DNA of 64,000 nucleotides from JAQVEM01 sp964603595 (GCA_964603595.1 CAZRVN010000005.1:123357-187356); one strand, 5' to 3'. Positions 46,538-56,666 are shown, numbered from the stretch's first letter. Numbers and translations: made by a program. The notes: generated by a model from the sequence alone, not told the origin.

Positions 46538-47911
46538 TTATTCGCTTAAACTTGCTTGTAAAGCTGCGTCAAGCTGTGCACAGTATTCTTCCGGGGTTAT
46601 GTCCCCAAGTACAAGTAACTGTACATTCTGTGTCGCTACATCTGAAACACTTTGTGCAAGTCCGTATTCCATCCATAACCCGGTATTCTCAATTTTTGCC
46701 ATTTCATCAATTACCAGTTGTGTATATGGCTGTAGATTTTCAGGCTCACTGGTTAACTCGAAACATGGAATACTTCCCAGTTCGCTTAGAGCGAGATCAC
46801 TATATTTTGGGAAAACATATTTTGCCCAATCTGCAACCTGTGCATCAAATTTGCTTTGTCCAAAAACGTACAATAACCCAAAGCTAACTATATAGTCACC
46901 AGTACTTCCGGCTCCTCCTTCAACAGCTGGGAAACTAAAGAATCCAATTCCATCTGGTCCCAACGTATTTTTTGTTTCATCATTGAAATCTCTTATGGCC
47001 CAGGTCCCCATATAGTACATAGCTGCCTGTCCATTTAAAAACGCATCATTAGCAACATCATAGGTTATTGTATTAACACCTTCCCCAAAATATCCATTCA
47101 CACCCATCTCCTGAACTATTGTGGCAGCTTCTACAAAGGCCGGATCAGTAAAAGACAACTCTCCGCTATTTGCTTGTACGATACAATCCGTCCCCAATAT
47201 ACGCATAGCAATATTAGCTATTAAACGGGTTAATGGCCATCTTTGTTCACCTGATGCTGCAAATGGTTGTATACCTAATCCCTTCAATGTTTCAGCAACA
47301 GCAAGCATTTCATCTACTGTAGTAGGTACTTCCAGATTATTGTCAGCAAAAATCTGTTTGTTGTACCATATTCCTTCAATGTTGTTTTCGGTTGGCAGTG
47401 CATACAATGCATCTGTACCTACAATGTTCATTATACCAGCCCTTATAGCTGGAGAAACACTCAGATCCAAACCATTAGCAAATTCCTCATCAATATTAAC
47501 AACTTGTCCTGCTTCAGCAAGGCCCTTCAGCACCTGGTTATTTTGATTAACAAATAGCTCTGGTAATGAATCAGCTGCAGAATAAGTACTTATCTTTGGA
47601 TCTATTTCACTTGCCTGCACAGCTATTTCCAACTCCAAAGCAAAATTTGGATGATCTGCTATATATTCATCAGTTAGAGTTTTAATTATCAATGATCCTG
47701 CTGTAGCTTCATCCCATATTGTTAAAAAGCTTACTGTCTTTGGTGCTTGAAGATCCACTTCTTCCTCTTCTTCTGCTACTTCTTCTTCTGCTACTTCTTC
47801 TTCTGCTACTTCTTCTTCAACAGCTTCCTCTTCAACGGCTCCCTTACAACCAATCAGGGAAAATACTGTAATTATTGCTACTATAACGAGCCATAAAAAC
47901 AATTTTTTCAT
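46538..47911 (-). CDS. Sugar ABC transporter substrate-binding lipoprotein (MalE/UgpB type)
   Basis: A 457-residue extracellular binding protein. The signal peptide ends in a lipobox (LIGC, Cys about 22), an acidic linker of VAEEE repeats follows (about 25-50), then the family 1 sugar-binding fold ('TVSFLTIWDEATAGS', 'GIWYNKQIFADNNLEVP', 'AAMYYMGTWAIRDF'). The ribosome site AAAGGAATT is clear. A twin LacI operator lies about 360 bases upstream. With the GH78 and rha genes nearby, the ligand is probably a rhamnose-containing oligosaccharide or glycoside, but this is an inference from context. Confidence 0.92.
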   Translation of the reverse strand: MKKLFLWLVIVAIITVFSLIGCKGAVEEEAVEEEVAEEEVAEEEVAEEEEEVDLQAPKTVSFLTIWDEATAGSLIIKTLTDEYIADHPNFALELEIAVQASEIDPKISTYSAADSLPELFVNQNNQVLKGLAEAGQVVNIDEEFANGLDLSVSPAIRAGIMNIVGTDALYALPTENNIEGIWYNKQIFADNNLEVPTTVDEMLAVAETLKGLGIQPFAASGEQRWPLTRLIANIAMRILGTDCIVQANSGELSFTDPAFVEAATIVQEMGVNGYFGEGVNTITYDVANDAFLNGQAAMYYMGTWAIRDFNDETKNTLGPDGIGFFSFPAVEGGAGSTGDYIVSFGLLYVFGQSKFDAQVADWAKYVFPKYSDLALSELGSIPCFELTSEPENLQPYTQLVIDEMAKIENTGLWMEYGLAQSVSDVATQNVQLLVLGDITPEEYCAQLDAALQASLSE

Positions 47912-48467
47912 TTTAATTCCTTTCCCTTAAAAACTATTAATTATAAAAAATATTTAATTTTCTTAAAATTCACCTCCCATACTACTTTAATTTTTCATAT
48001 TATTCCTAATAAAATCCTTTAAATCATTTTCGAGATTTAATTTACCTAAAGCCTCAACATAGTATAAAATTATATTGTATTTTCTGAACAAATTTCTTTT
48101 TATTGGATAACTGCTACCTCCTTTCAATACCATATTCTTCTCGTATTATTTTAAATTTTTATTTCTTTTTGAATTTTATATAGAAAATTTCCTTAATTAA
48201 TTGACCATTCTACAAGAATTTTTTACTTTTAATTAATTTTATATTTATTAAAAATCGAATTTTGTCTAAAAATATCAAACGTTTTTATAAAAACGTTTTA
48301 CAAGTTTATTATGTTTTAACTTATTTGTCAATATTTCTATTTTTTATCTTTATTTTACTTAAAAATTAAAGGTGAACTTTTTCAGGATTAAAGCGAACTG
48401 CTCTGTAATCATAATTTAGAAATAATATTAGGAGGAACAGAAAATCTTTAACTATGAGCTTTCTATA
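47912..48467. other. Regulatory intergenic region upstream of sugar ABC operon
   Basis: About 555 bases of AT-rich DNA between the LacI gene end and the binding-protein start. It contains the twin operator at 48276-48299. The rest shows no gene. The distance of over 350 bases from operator to start codon suggests a long untranslated leader or a promoter near the operator. Confidence 0.5.
48276..48299. promoter_or_regulatory. Twin LacI-type operator upstream of the sugar-binding protein gene
   Basis: CAAACGTTTT (48276-48285) and AAAACGTTTT (48290-48299), with CG centres 14 bp apart, the same spacing as at 39991-40014 upstream of rhaA. The shared architecture in two promoters of one sugar cluster suggests binding of two dimers or a tetramer on one face of the helix. 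Confidence 0.75.
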
Positions 48468-49505
48468 TTAACGTCGTGGTTTTGCTACACTCTGTCTCTC
48501 TATTAACTCTGAAGGAAGTATTATGTTCTTATGCTTTACTCTCTTACGTTCTATTATATCAAGTAATAGATTCATAGCTGTGGTACCCATTTGTTTTTTT
48601 GGCTGTTTTATAGTTGTTAGAAGTGGATCAGTATAAAAACTCATTAATATATTATCAAAACCCATTACTGATATTTCTTCTGGAATTTTAATTTTTAACT
48701 CTTTTAAAGATCTGATTACACCAACAGCTATAAAATCAGAAGCATTCATGATTGCACTTGGAATATTTTTACTGCTAAGAATTTTTTTTACTGCTTCTCT
48801 AGAACCCTGAAGTTCATTTAATCTAAGAGCTTTACTTGTTACTACAATATCTGGATCAAAAATAAGTTTATTCTCTTCTAATCCCTTACAATAACCTTTA
48901 AACCTTTTTTCAACTGTGGTTTGATTATCATAAGTATATGAGATATATCCTATCTTTCTATGCCCCAATCTATATAAATAACCTACAGCCTCTCGAGTAG
49001 CATTAAAGTTGTCTATTAAAACACTGGGTACTTTTATATTCTCTAATTCTCTGTCTGCAACAACTATAGGAACTTTAACATTATTTAATTTACTTATGTG
49101 ATCATAACTATTATAACCAGAAATTAACATAAACCCATCAACAAATTGTTTTCTTAAAATTTCCATACTCTGCTTTTCTTCTACAACATCATAATATGTA
49201 CATACGAGCAAAACATTATATTTTCGTTGTCTTGCAATCTCCTCTACCCCCTTTATTACCTGGGCAAAAAATTGGTTGGATATATCAGGAACTATAACTG
49301 CTATTGTACGCGTACTTTTTGTCTTAAGCCCTCTTGCAATCAAATTCGGCGTATAATTTAAATTCCTGACAATTTCAAGAATTTTCTCTTTTGTCTCTTT
49401 TTTCACATATCTTGAATTATTTAAGGCATTGGAAATCGTAGATATTGATACTCCAGCCTCTTTTGCTACATCTTTAATTGAAGTTGCTTTATATTTATTT
49501 TTCAA
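48468..49505 (-). CDS. LacI family transcriptional regulator
   Basis: A 345-residue regulator. The N-terminal helix-turn-helix begins 'SIKDVAKEAGVSISTISNAL' (about 8-27) and has the hinge 'NLIARGLKTKSTRTIAV'. The sugar-binding core of two lobes follows ('VIVPDISNQFFAQVIKGVEE', 'PEEISVMGFDNILMSFYTDP'). It is the only regulator in the sugar island and most likely responds to rhamnose or a derivative. A third AAAACGATTTT palindrome upstream of its own gene (49643-49659) suggests autoregulation. Confidence 0.93.
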   Translation of the reverse strand: MKNKYKATSIKDVAKEAGVSISTISNALNNSRYVKKETKEKILEIVRNLNYTPNLIARGLKTKSTRTIAVIVPDISNQFFAQVIKGVEEIARQRKYNVLLVCTYYDVVEEKQSMEILRKQFVDGFMLISGYNSYDHISKLNNVKVPIVVADRELENIKVPSVLIDNFNATREAVGYLYRLGHRKIGYISYTYDNQTTVEKRFKGYCKGLEENKLIFDPDIVVTSKALRLNELQGSREAVKKILSSKNIPSAIMNASDFIAVGVIRSLKELKIKIPEEISVMGFDNILMSFYTDPLLTTIKQPKKQMGTTAMNLLLDIIERKRVKHKNIILPSELIERQSVAKPRR

Positions 49506-50035
49506 ACCTCACTCTCTTTCTTTCACCTAAAAATTATTTCCAGATACTTATAAAAAATATAAATATCAGAACAGTTATTTACTTAATTTTGTATTTTTAT
49601 AAAAATAAATTTATTAATGTTTGTATAATAAAAATTATACTTTATAAAACGATTTTATATTTTATTTTAGTATAAGTCAAAGTTTGAATTATCGAGGTAA
49701 ATAATAAGGACATCCTATCATTTCTTATATTAAAATGAACAAGGATATAATAAAAAAATAAGAAAAATATTGATATTTTGCCTGTACTCTTTTTCTTATA
49801 ATAGAGAGAAGTATAATAAGAACACTAATTGATGAAGCCAGTGCGATTCCATAGCTCATCCAGTGCAGCATTCATAAGTTTATCTTTATTTTTAAATTCA
49901 TTATCCTTCTATTTTGATCATGTCAAAATGAATTATTAGACTAATTGGCCTAGACTATATTGTCTAATAAACTCGTGAGGATTTAAGTCAATAATAATTT
50001 TTTTTGGAAGTTTTAAACTTAAAACTTTAAAAAGA
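49506..50035. other. Intergenic region between sugar island and ParB-like gene
   Basis: About 530 AT-rich bases. The first 150 hold the LacI promoter region. A 48-codon minus-strand frame (49725-49871) reads as one or two membrane helices ('YGIALASSISVLIILLSII') without a ribosome site and may be a gene relic. Nothing else is recognised. Confidence 0.45.
49643..49659. promoter_or_regulatory. Single LacI-type operator upstream of lacI
   Basis: TATAAAACGATTTTATA is a 17-base palindrome around one central base, lying about 140 bases upstream of the LacI start. It shares the AAAACG half with the twin operators at 39991 and 48276 but is single and has an odd centre, so it may be bound more weakly for autoregulation. 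Confidence 0.55.
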
Positions 50036-50977
50036 TCATTTATCTTTTCTCCTTAAAAAAATAAGAATCCTGAATTTTAAATTTATAAGCTTTAATTTAA
50101 ATCTTCTAAAGGGATCGGTGCTGTACCTGAAAAGAAAGTCCTTTGCAGCAAATTTTATAACCACATCCCTGCCGTATTTCAAGCTCAAATATCTTTTATG
50201 GTCATTTATCCATATGTAAAGGTCTGTTTCCGTTCTGCCGGGAAATTTATCAAGCAGCCCGTAGTTCTTTATTATTTCAATAGCAGGAATATATATATTT
50301 TCATACCAGATAAGAGAGGCATCCTTAAACGATATTATCTTCTTATCTATCTTCCTGTTTTCATTTAACTGCACCATCAGCTTATTTATTTGACTCAAGA
50401 GAAATTCATACTGCCCAGGTGCTGTTATTTCCACTTTAATATCAGGCCTCTTCTCCTTCAACCCGGTTACCTTAAAGAACTTTTCTCTTCCAGCCAGGAT
50501 AAATACTTTATTAGGATCCATTCCAGGTGTGAGCTTCGTATCTGTAATAAATTCAGTTACCTCAGCATCAATATATTTAACACCTGTCTTCTTTGAAACA
50601 CTTACCCTGTGGTTTCCATCAAGGACAAAATATATCTCCCCCACTTTATAAAGTTTAACCGGAGGCAGGATTACATCACTGGCTATCAATCCATGAATTC
50701 TTGCCCATCTCTCCTGTAGATGCACTTTCTTAGGAAGAAAGTACCTGTCAAAATCCCTGTACCTGTCAAGACTTCCAATAATACTATCCACTTCTACTGT
50801 CCTAACTCCCAGATACCTCTGCTTGTAAAGCTCAAATTCCTTTTTTACTTTTTCAAATGATAGCAGCTCGTTATTCCTCCCTATAAGGATATATTTCAAG
50901 CTGTTCAAGAGAGATTTAAAACGCGCACCTTCAAATTCCTGATTTGAGATATTGAAATTCGTTTGTGTACTTACCAT
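50036..50977 (-). CDS. ParB/sulfiredoxin-like domain protein
   Basis: A 313-residue protein. After a helical N-terminus (about 1-85) comes a ParB N-terminal-like domain with 'ILPPVKLYKVGEIYFVLDG' and 'DGNHRVSVSKKTG', which ends near residue 140. The C-terminal half is helical and basic (ends 'KFRILIFLRRKDK') and has a conserved-looking 'DLYIWINDHKRYLSLKYGRD' segment. Proteins of this layout occur in Chloroflexi and Actinobacteria, but their function is not known. The fold suggests nucleotide binding. It is transcribed alone. Confidence 0.75.
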   Translation of the reverse strand: MVSTQTNFNISNQEFEGARFKSLLNSLKYILIGRNNELLSFEKVKKEFELYKQRYLGVRTVEVDSIIGSLDRYRDFDRYFLPKKVHLQERWARIHGLIASDVILPPVKLYKVGEIYFVLDGNHRVSVSKKTGVKYIDAEVTEFITDTKLTPGMDPNKVFILAGREKFFKVTGLKEKRPDIKVEITAPGQYEFLLSQINKLMVQLNENRKIDKKIISFKDASLIWYENIYIPAIEIIKNYGLLDKFPGRTETDLYIWINDHKRYLSLKYGRDVVIKFAAKDFLFRYSTDPFRRFKLKLINLKFRILIFLRRKDK

Positions 50978-51049
50978 TTATACTTTATACTTCCTGTTTT
51001 TTAAGATTTTAAATCAATTGCCGGTCAGTTATAGATCAGTTATAAAAAA

Positions 51050-51673
51050 CTAAATTTCAATAATCCTATATCCATAAGCATTCATAACTTTTGTTCCATT
51101 TACCTCTGTTAGCCAGTTATTGCCAGTACCATAGGTGTGTATATGCCCATGGACTAGATATTCCGGTCTAAATTTTTTTATAAAATTATTAAAACAATCA
51201 AAACCCCTGTGGCACAAATCTTCTCCATCATGAACTTTAAAAGGAGGGGCATGTGTTACAAGAATATCAACATATCTTTTTTTAAAAATTTTATTTATAT
51301 ACAAACGTGGCTTTAACCTGTTAATCTTACAGCACATCTGGGACTCGGTATATTGGTGCTTCCCTTTTTTATATCTAATTGATCCTTCAAGCCCCGTTAA
51401 AATAACATTTCTGTATTCAATTATTTTCTGGTCTAAATTTATACATCCCTGTGGAATACCTGATTTAACTCCATTCTCGTTAAATATCTTTTTACCATCA
51501 TGATTGCCCATAACGTAAAACAACGGTTTATTAAGCGTGGATACGATAAATTCAAGATAATACGGGGGCAAATCTCCGCATGATATCACAAAATCTATAT
51601 CCTTCATTCTTTCAGCAATTGAATTACTGTATATGTGCTCAACTATCTTATCGCTTATTAATAATACTTTCAT
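51050..51673 (-). CDS. Calcineurin-like metallophosphoesterase
   Basis: A 207-residue phosphoesterase. The metal motifs GD ('ISCGDLPPYYLEF'), GNHD ('YVMGNHDGKKIF'), H ('ILVTHAPPFKVHDG') and GHxH ('LVHGHIHTYGTG') are present. The first motif, usually DxH, reads 'LLISDKIVEH', so its His is missing, as in several TTHA0053-like members. Start 51673 (MKVLLISDK) is preferred to an earlier ATG that overlaps the methyltransferase. Substrate unknown. Confidence 0.85.
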   Translation of the reverse strand: MKVLLISDKIVEHIYSNSIAERMKDIDFVISCGDLPPYYLEFIVSTLNKPLFYVMGNHDGKKIFNENGVKSGIPQGCINLDQKIIEYRNVILTGLEGSIRYKKGKHQYTESQMCCKINRLKPRLYINKIFKKRYVDILVTHAPPFKVHDGEDLCHRGFDCFNNFIKKFRPEYLVHGHIHTYGTGNNWLTEVNGTKVMNAYGYRIIEI

Positions 51674-51698
51674 AGTAATTACAAAAATAATAAATTTT

Positions 51699-52394
51699 TC
51701 AGGAGCTATTTGCAACTTTTTCTGCTAGAACAATCTCAACTGGCAAACCCCACATTGAAGTTTCTATTGTATCAACAACACTAAAACTGGCACCTTCCAG
51801 TGCAATCCTGGCAAAGATCGGGCGGCAGTCAATAAAATTAGGAAATTTCCTGTGCAGCCACTCATAAAGTCCTACACTAACCTTTTTTTTCTTCAATAAC
51901 GACACCACACAGATGCGTCCCCCGCTTCTAAGAACCCTATTGCATTCGCCCAATATAACAGGGATTTCCGGTGTATCAAAAAGCTCAAGGGTGAAACTTA
52001 AAAAAATTTTATCAAAAAAATCCGACTGGAAGGGGGTAACAGCAGCATCGCCGCATTTTAGCTTCACTCTATTCAGTAATCCCGCTTTCTCAACTCTTAA
52101 CCTGGCAATCTCATACATACCTTTAGATATGTCAATCCCGTAAACCCTGCACCGCCTGCCAACCAGTCGAGCCAGGGCAATTATAAAATATCCTGTACCA
52201 AAACCAATCTCAAGTGCTACATCGCCTTCCCTGACATCCAACTTTTTTATACCAAGATACCCGCATTTTTTCTCAAAACTTGTACCTATCAAGTCGTACC
52301 ATTTGCTTATCTTATCATAAAATATTTTTGCTTCTTCCCCAGACCTTCTCACTCTGCTTATTTCTGTATTACCGCCAGGCATATATACCCCCAT
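51699..52394 (-). CDS. Class I SAM-dependent methyltransferase (UbiE-like)
   Basis: A 231-residue methyltransferase. Motif I is 'VALEIGFGTGYFIIALARL' (about residues 60-78), the acidic motif II 'VYGIDISKGMYEIAR', and a later 'GDAAVTPFQSDFFDKIFLSF' completes the Rossmann core. It resembles the UbiE/Methyltransf_11 group that methylates quinones or lipids, but no quinone genes are near. It lies 26 bases before the phosphoesterase start, so the two may be co-transcribed. Confidence 0.85.
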   Translation of the reverse strand: MGVYMPGGNTEISRVRRSGEEAKIFYDKISKWYDLIGTSFEKKCGYLGIKKLDVREGDVALEIGFGTGYFIIALARLVGRRCRVYGIDISKGMYEIARLRVEKAGLLNRVKLKCGDAAVTPFQSDFFDKIFLSFTLELFDTPEIPVILGECNRVLRSGGRICVVSLLKKKKVSVGLYEWLHRKFPNFIDCRPIFARIALEGASFSVVDTIETSMWGLPVEIVLAEKVANSS

Positions 52395-52881
52395 AATTTA
52401 TCTTTTATTAACACTGTATTTTTTATAATAGATTTTCTTACAGCTTTTATTATACCAGACCCATAAGATATAGAGTCATCCTCAATTAAAGAATTATAAG
52501 GTATCAGGGCATTAATGCTTAACACTACCTTTACCTTAAACTTTAAGATATTTAAATGTCCTTATGATTGCACCCTACCCTATAATTGAAGCGATAGAAC
52601 CTAACATACAATTTTTACATGGTTATTAGAAACTTTTTTAACTTACCTGTTACCATATAAATATCCAGGGGTATAAGTGTCCCAGGCAACGTAAAACTCT
52701 GTATAATAAAAAAGAAATATGATAATATCTTTTATCTGTAATATGGGTTATATTTTTAATAGATAAAAAATTAGCCCAGGGATTTTTTTGGATTAGCTTT
52801 TATAATATTTTAGGATACTTTAATCCTGATTTTTTAGGATTTAATCCAGACATATAGAATTAATAAACATTTTTATATTCC
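52395..52881. other. Intergenic region upstream of PBP1A
   Basis: About 490 AT-rich bases between the divergent methyltransferase and PBP genes. No gene, clear promoter or strong hairpin is visible. The PBP start is a GTG with only a weak ribosome site. Confidence 0.45.
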
Positions 52882-55137
52882 GTGTCCATATTAAGAAAAA
52901 AACATAAAAAGAAAAAAATCTCCAGGGTGATAATAGCTATAATAGCTGTTATCCTCGGGTTTAATTTACTATTTACATTTACATTTGCAGGAATTGCTGT
53001 CTACGCTTTTAGGGCTCTTACATCCTTTATGGAAGATTTACCGGAACTCGAAGATTTTACACCTTCGGAAAGCGCCTTAACCTCAAAAATATATGCTGCT
53101 GACGGGACCCTTATAGCAACCTTCCACGGCGAGGAAAACAGGGAGCTTGTAGCATACGAGCAAATACCCCGTAATCTTATAAATGCGGTAATTGCCATTG
53201 AAGATGAAAGGTATTATCAGCACCAGGGATTTGATATTGAGGGGATAATCCGCTCCTTTATAATAAATCTTGTATCCGGTGGAATAGAACAGGGTGCTAC
53301 CACCATAACCCAGGGTTATATAAAAAATGTATATTTACCCGAAGAAAAATATGAGCTTACATACGAGAGAAAAATTAAGGAAGCAGCTCTTGCATACCAG
53401 CTTGAAGAGATCTATTCCAAAGAAGAAATACTGGAAATGTACTTAAATACGGTATATTTTGGTGAGGGAGCATACGGTGTCCAGGCAGCTGCCAAATTAT
53501 ATTTTAACAAGGATGTTGAATACCTTAACCTTCCCGAGTGCGCCATGATTGCCGGCCTTCTGAAATCCTACCTGTATTCACCATATATCGACAACAAAGC
53601 AGCCATGGAAAGAAGAAATATCGTACTTTACAAAATGTTTGAACTTGGCTATATAAGCCAGGAAGAAAATGAGGATGCCGTAAAGATGCCTATAATTACA
53701 CAGAGGCCAAGGGAAGAGACCGAAGAGATATTCGCCCCCTACTTTGTGGAGTATGTAAAACAGATACTTATAGATAAATACGGGGTAGAAAAAATTTTTA
53801 AAGGCGGATTTGAAATTTATACCACTCTGGATCCGGAAATGCAGATTGCTGCCGAAAATGCAATTGTTGAAGTACTTCCCGACCCTGATGACCCTGAAGC
53901 TGCACTGGTAGCTATGGATCCGTCAAATGGTTATATAAAAGCCATGGTGGGAGGTAAAGACTTTTCGGAAATGAAATTCAATCTTGCCACTCAGTCCCAG
54001 AGGCAGCCCGGCTCCACTTTTAAGGTTTTTGCCCTGCTCTCCGCGCTGGAGCAGGGACTCACACCCTATATCACCTTTAATCCCAATGGAGACATCGTAT
54101 TTGATATTGAGGGTAGCGAGCCCTGGGAAGTTGGAAACTATAATAATGAAGAATATGAAGTAAACGATATGACTGTTCTGGAAGCAACAGTAAAATCAGT
54201 AAATGTGATATATTCACAGCTTATTATGAAAATTGAAGCTTATGGCATGGCCAAGCTTGCTATGGATATGGGGATTGTAACCTATATGGACCCCTACCCG
54301 GCAATGGGACTGGGAGGACTCACAACAGGAGTATCCCCGCTTGAAGTTTGCACCGCGTTTTCCACCATTGCAAATTACGGCGTAAGAAATGACCCGGTTG
54401 CAATACTTAAAGTAGTGGATAACGACGGTGTAGTCATTGAAGAGCACCAGGCAGAAACCATGCAGGTTTTAACTGCCATTAATGCTTACCGGGCAATAGA
54501 AATAATGCAACAGGTAATGCAGAGAGGAACAGGTACCAGGGCAAGACTTTCTGACAGGCCCTGTGCAGGAAAAACAGGAACTACGCAGGAGGCCGAAAAT
54601 GCATGGTTTACAGGTTTTACTCCAAACCTTGCCGCCTCTGTATGGATGGGTTTCCCGGAAGTCAATGTGAAAATGGGAACCATACATGGAATGAGGGTGC
54701 AGGGAGGTGCCCATACAGCGCTAATCTGGAAATCATTTATGGAAGAAGCTACAAAAGAACTGCCGGTAGAAAATTTTGTAAGGCCGCAGGACGATATGAT
54801 AAATGTACAGGTAGTAATAGACCCTGAAACAGGGGAAATGAAGCTTCCGAACAGGTTTACACCCGCCGACCAGATAGTGGTAAAAGAATTCCATTATGGC
54901 GAGGAACCCAGAGAGCAGATGCCCATTCCGGAGGACGCAATACCCGTAATGCCAAATGTTACGATGATGCCCATAAATGAAGCTAATCATATACTTATAG
55001 AGTCCGGATATACCCATATAGAATATATTGATGAGCCGTATGCAGGAGTACCTTCCGGATATACCCACAGGCAGGACCCAATGTGGGGGCAGCCCGTTGA
55101 AACTATAAGGAAAATTAAAGTCTGGGTAAATCCTTAA
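52882..55137 (+). CDS. Bifunctional penicillin-binding protein 1A (glycosyltransferase/transpeptidase)
   Basis: A 751-residue class A PBP. A basic cytoplasmic start and one transmembrane helix (about 14-45) precede the GT51 domain with 'EDERYYQHQGFDIEG' (about 106) and 'GATTITQGYIKNVYLPEE'. The transpeptidase domain has SxxK in 'RQPGSTFKVFALL' (about 377) and KTGTT (about 563). The C-terminal 60 residues look like a PASTA-type domain ('PVMPNVTMMPINEANHILIE'). It polymerises and crosslinks peptidoglycan. The start codon is GTG. The gltX gene follows after 38 bases. Confidence 0.93.
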   Translation: MSILRKKHKKKKISRVIIAIIAVILGFNLLFTFTFAGIAVYAFRALTSFMEDLPELEDFTPSESALTSKIYAADGTLIATFHGEENRELVAYEQIPRNLINAVIAIEDERYYQHQGFDIEGIIRSFIINLVSGGIEQGATTITQGYIKNVYLPEEKYELTYERKIKEAALAYQLEEIYSKEEILEMYLNTVYFGEGAYGVQAAAKLYFNKDVEYLNLPECAMIAGLLKSYLYSPYIDNKAAMERRNIVLYKMFELGYISQEENEDAVKMPIITQRPREETEEIFAPYFVEYVKQILIDKYGVEKIFKGGFEIYTTLDPEMQIAAENAIVEVLPDPDDPEAALVAMDPSNGYIKAMVGGKDFSEMKFNLATQSQRQPGSTFKVFALLSALEQGLTPYITFNPNGDIVFDIEGSEPWEVGNYNNEEYEVNDMTVLEATVKSVNVIYSQLIMKIEAYGMAKLAMDMGIVTYMDPYPAMGLGGLTTGVSPLEVCTAFSTIANYGVRNDPVAILKVVDNDGVVIEEHQAETMQVLTAINAYRAIEIMQQVMQRGTGTRARLSDRPCAGKTGTTQEAENAWFTGFTPNLAASVWMGFPEVNVKMGTIHGMRVQGGAHTALIWKSFMEEATKELPVENFVRPQDDMINVQVVIDPETGEMKLPNRFTPADQIVVKEFHYGEEPREQMPIPEDAIPVMPNVTMMPINEANHILIESGYTHIEYIDEPYAGVPSGYTHRQDPMWGQPVETIRKIKVWVNP

Positions 55138-55175
55138 AATATTATTTAGGTTAATGTCTAATTATTATATCTAAT

Positions 55176-56666
55176 ATGACTGAAGAAAGTAAAAATACAA
55201 GAGTAAGATTCGCCCCCAGCCCTACAGGATACCTGCATATAGGCAGTGCCAGAACCGCCTTTTTTAACTGGCTTTACGCAAAAAAGACAGGGGGCAAGTT
55301 AATATTGAGGATAGAAGATACCGATATTGCAAGGCATCAGGAAGAATCAGTAAATAGGATTTTTAATTCGCTTAAATGGCTGGGGATTGACTGGGATGAA
55401 GGACCCGGGGCAGAAGATAAATACGGGCCCTACAGGCAATCGCAAAGGACAGGAATCTACAATGAATATGCCCGTAAACTGATAGATGAAAAAAAGGCAT
55501 ACCGGTGTTTCTGCAGCCCTGAAGAACTTGAGGAGAAAAGAAAAACCCTTGCAAAAAAGGGTGAGCCCTACAGATATGACAGGAGATGCCTTAATCTAAC
55601 ACCTGAAGAAATTAAATCCAAACTGGAAAAAGGAAAGCCGTACGCCATAAGATTACGGGTGCCCGAAAACGAAATAATTTCTTTTAAAGATACAGTTTAT
55701 GGAGAAATAAAAGTAGAGTCCGGAAATATAGAAGACTTTATCATAATAAGGTCCAACGGGCTTCCCACCTATAATTATTCCGTAGCCATAGATGATTCGC
55801 TTATGAAAATAACCAGTGTCATAAGGGGCGAGGACCACCTGTCAAATACTCCGAAACAAATTCTGGTTTACAGGGCACTGGGTTTTAAGATCCCGGATTT
55901 TACACATCTTCCCATGATACTTGGAATGGATGGACAGAAACTAAGTAAAAGACACGACTCCATATCAATTGAGAAATATATAGAGGACGGCTTTATAAAG
56001 GAAGCAATACTTAATTACCTTGCGCTACTGGGATGGGCCTATGATGAGAAAACGACACTTTTCACCATAGACGAGCTTATTAAAAAATTCAAATTAAGCT
56101 CTATAAATAAAAAGCCGGCAAAATTTGACTACGACAGGCTTTTATGGATAAATGGGCAATATATAAGGAATATGTCTGATTCCATATTATCGGAGCTTAT
56201 AAAAACCCGGATAAAAGATTTCATATCATCAAAAGACCCCAGCGAGCTGGAGGATGTCGCTGGAGAGTTTGAGCAAAAAATAGTTAAGATAACGCCCCTT
56301 GTAAAAGAGCGTATAAAAACATTAGATGAAAGCATAGAGCTTACCAGGCCATTTTTTATAAAAATTTCATACAGTAATGAATTCAGGACCTATTTTAAAA
56401 ATAAAAAAGCTGATGCTCCGGATATACTTGAAAGGGTTTATATAGCCCTCAGCAGAAAGGACGAAAAATTTTGTGCCGTCTTCATTGAAAAAACTTTAAG
56501 GTTACTCTCTGAAGAACTGAATATAAGCTTGAGAAAAATTGCCGAAGTTGTAAGAATAGCTATCTGGAACAGTAAAATAAGCCCTCCTCTCTTCGGGACT
56601 ATTGAAATACTGGGAAGACAGATAACCCTGAAAAGAATAAAGGAATATATAGAGATTATTTCCTAG
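55176..56666 (+). CDS. gltX: Glutamate--tRNA ligase
   Basis: A 496-residue class I aminoacyl-tRNA synthetase. The HIGH motif is 'PSPTGYLHIGSARTAFF' (15-31) and the KMSKS motif 'DGQKLSKRHDS' (about 252-262). The C-terminal helical anticodon-binding domain is present, so the length is normal. A tRNA-Gln gene lies about 550 bases downstream. In bacteria without GlnRS, GluRS charges tRNA-Gln with Glu for later amidation, but nothing here shows which system is used. Confidence 0.95.
   Translation: MTEESKNTRVRFAPSPTGYLHIGSARTAFFNWLYAKKTGGKLILRIEDTDIARHQEESVNRIFNSLKWLGIDWDEGPGAEDKYGPYRQSQRTGIYNEYARKLIDEKKAYRCFCSPEELEEKRKTLAKKGEPYRYDRRCLNLTPEEIKSKLEKGKPYAIRLRVPENEIISFKDTVYGEIKVESGNIEDFIIIRSNGLPTYNYSVAIDDSLMKITSVIRGEDHLSNTPKQILVYRALGFKIPDFTHLPMILGMDGQKLSKRHDSISIEKYIEDGFIKEAILNYLALLGWAYDEKTTLFTIDELIKKFKLSSINKKPAKFDYDRLLWINGQYIRNMSDSILSELIKTRIKDFISSKDPSELEDVAGEFEQKIVKITPLVKERIKTLDESIELTRPFFIKISYSNEFRTYFKNKKADAPDILERVYIALSRKDEKFCAVFIEKTLRLLSEELNISLRKIAEVVRIAIWNSKISPPLFGTIEILGRQITLKRIKEYIEIIS

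Noticed and set aside
49725..49871. 48-codon minus-strand membrane-like frame
   Set aside because: No ribosome site and no neighbour to support it; kept only as a remark on the intergenic region.
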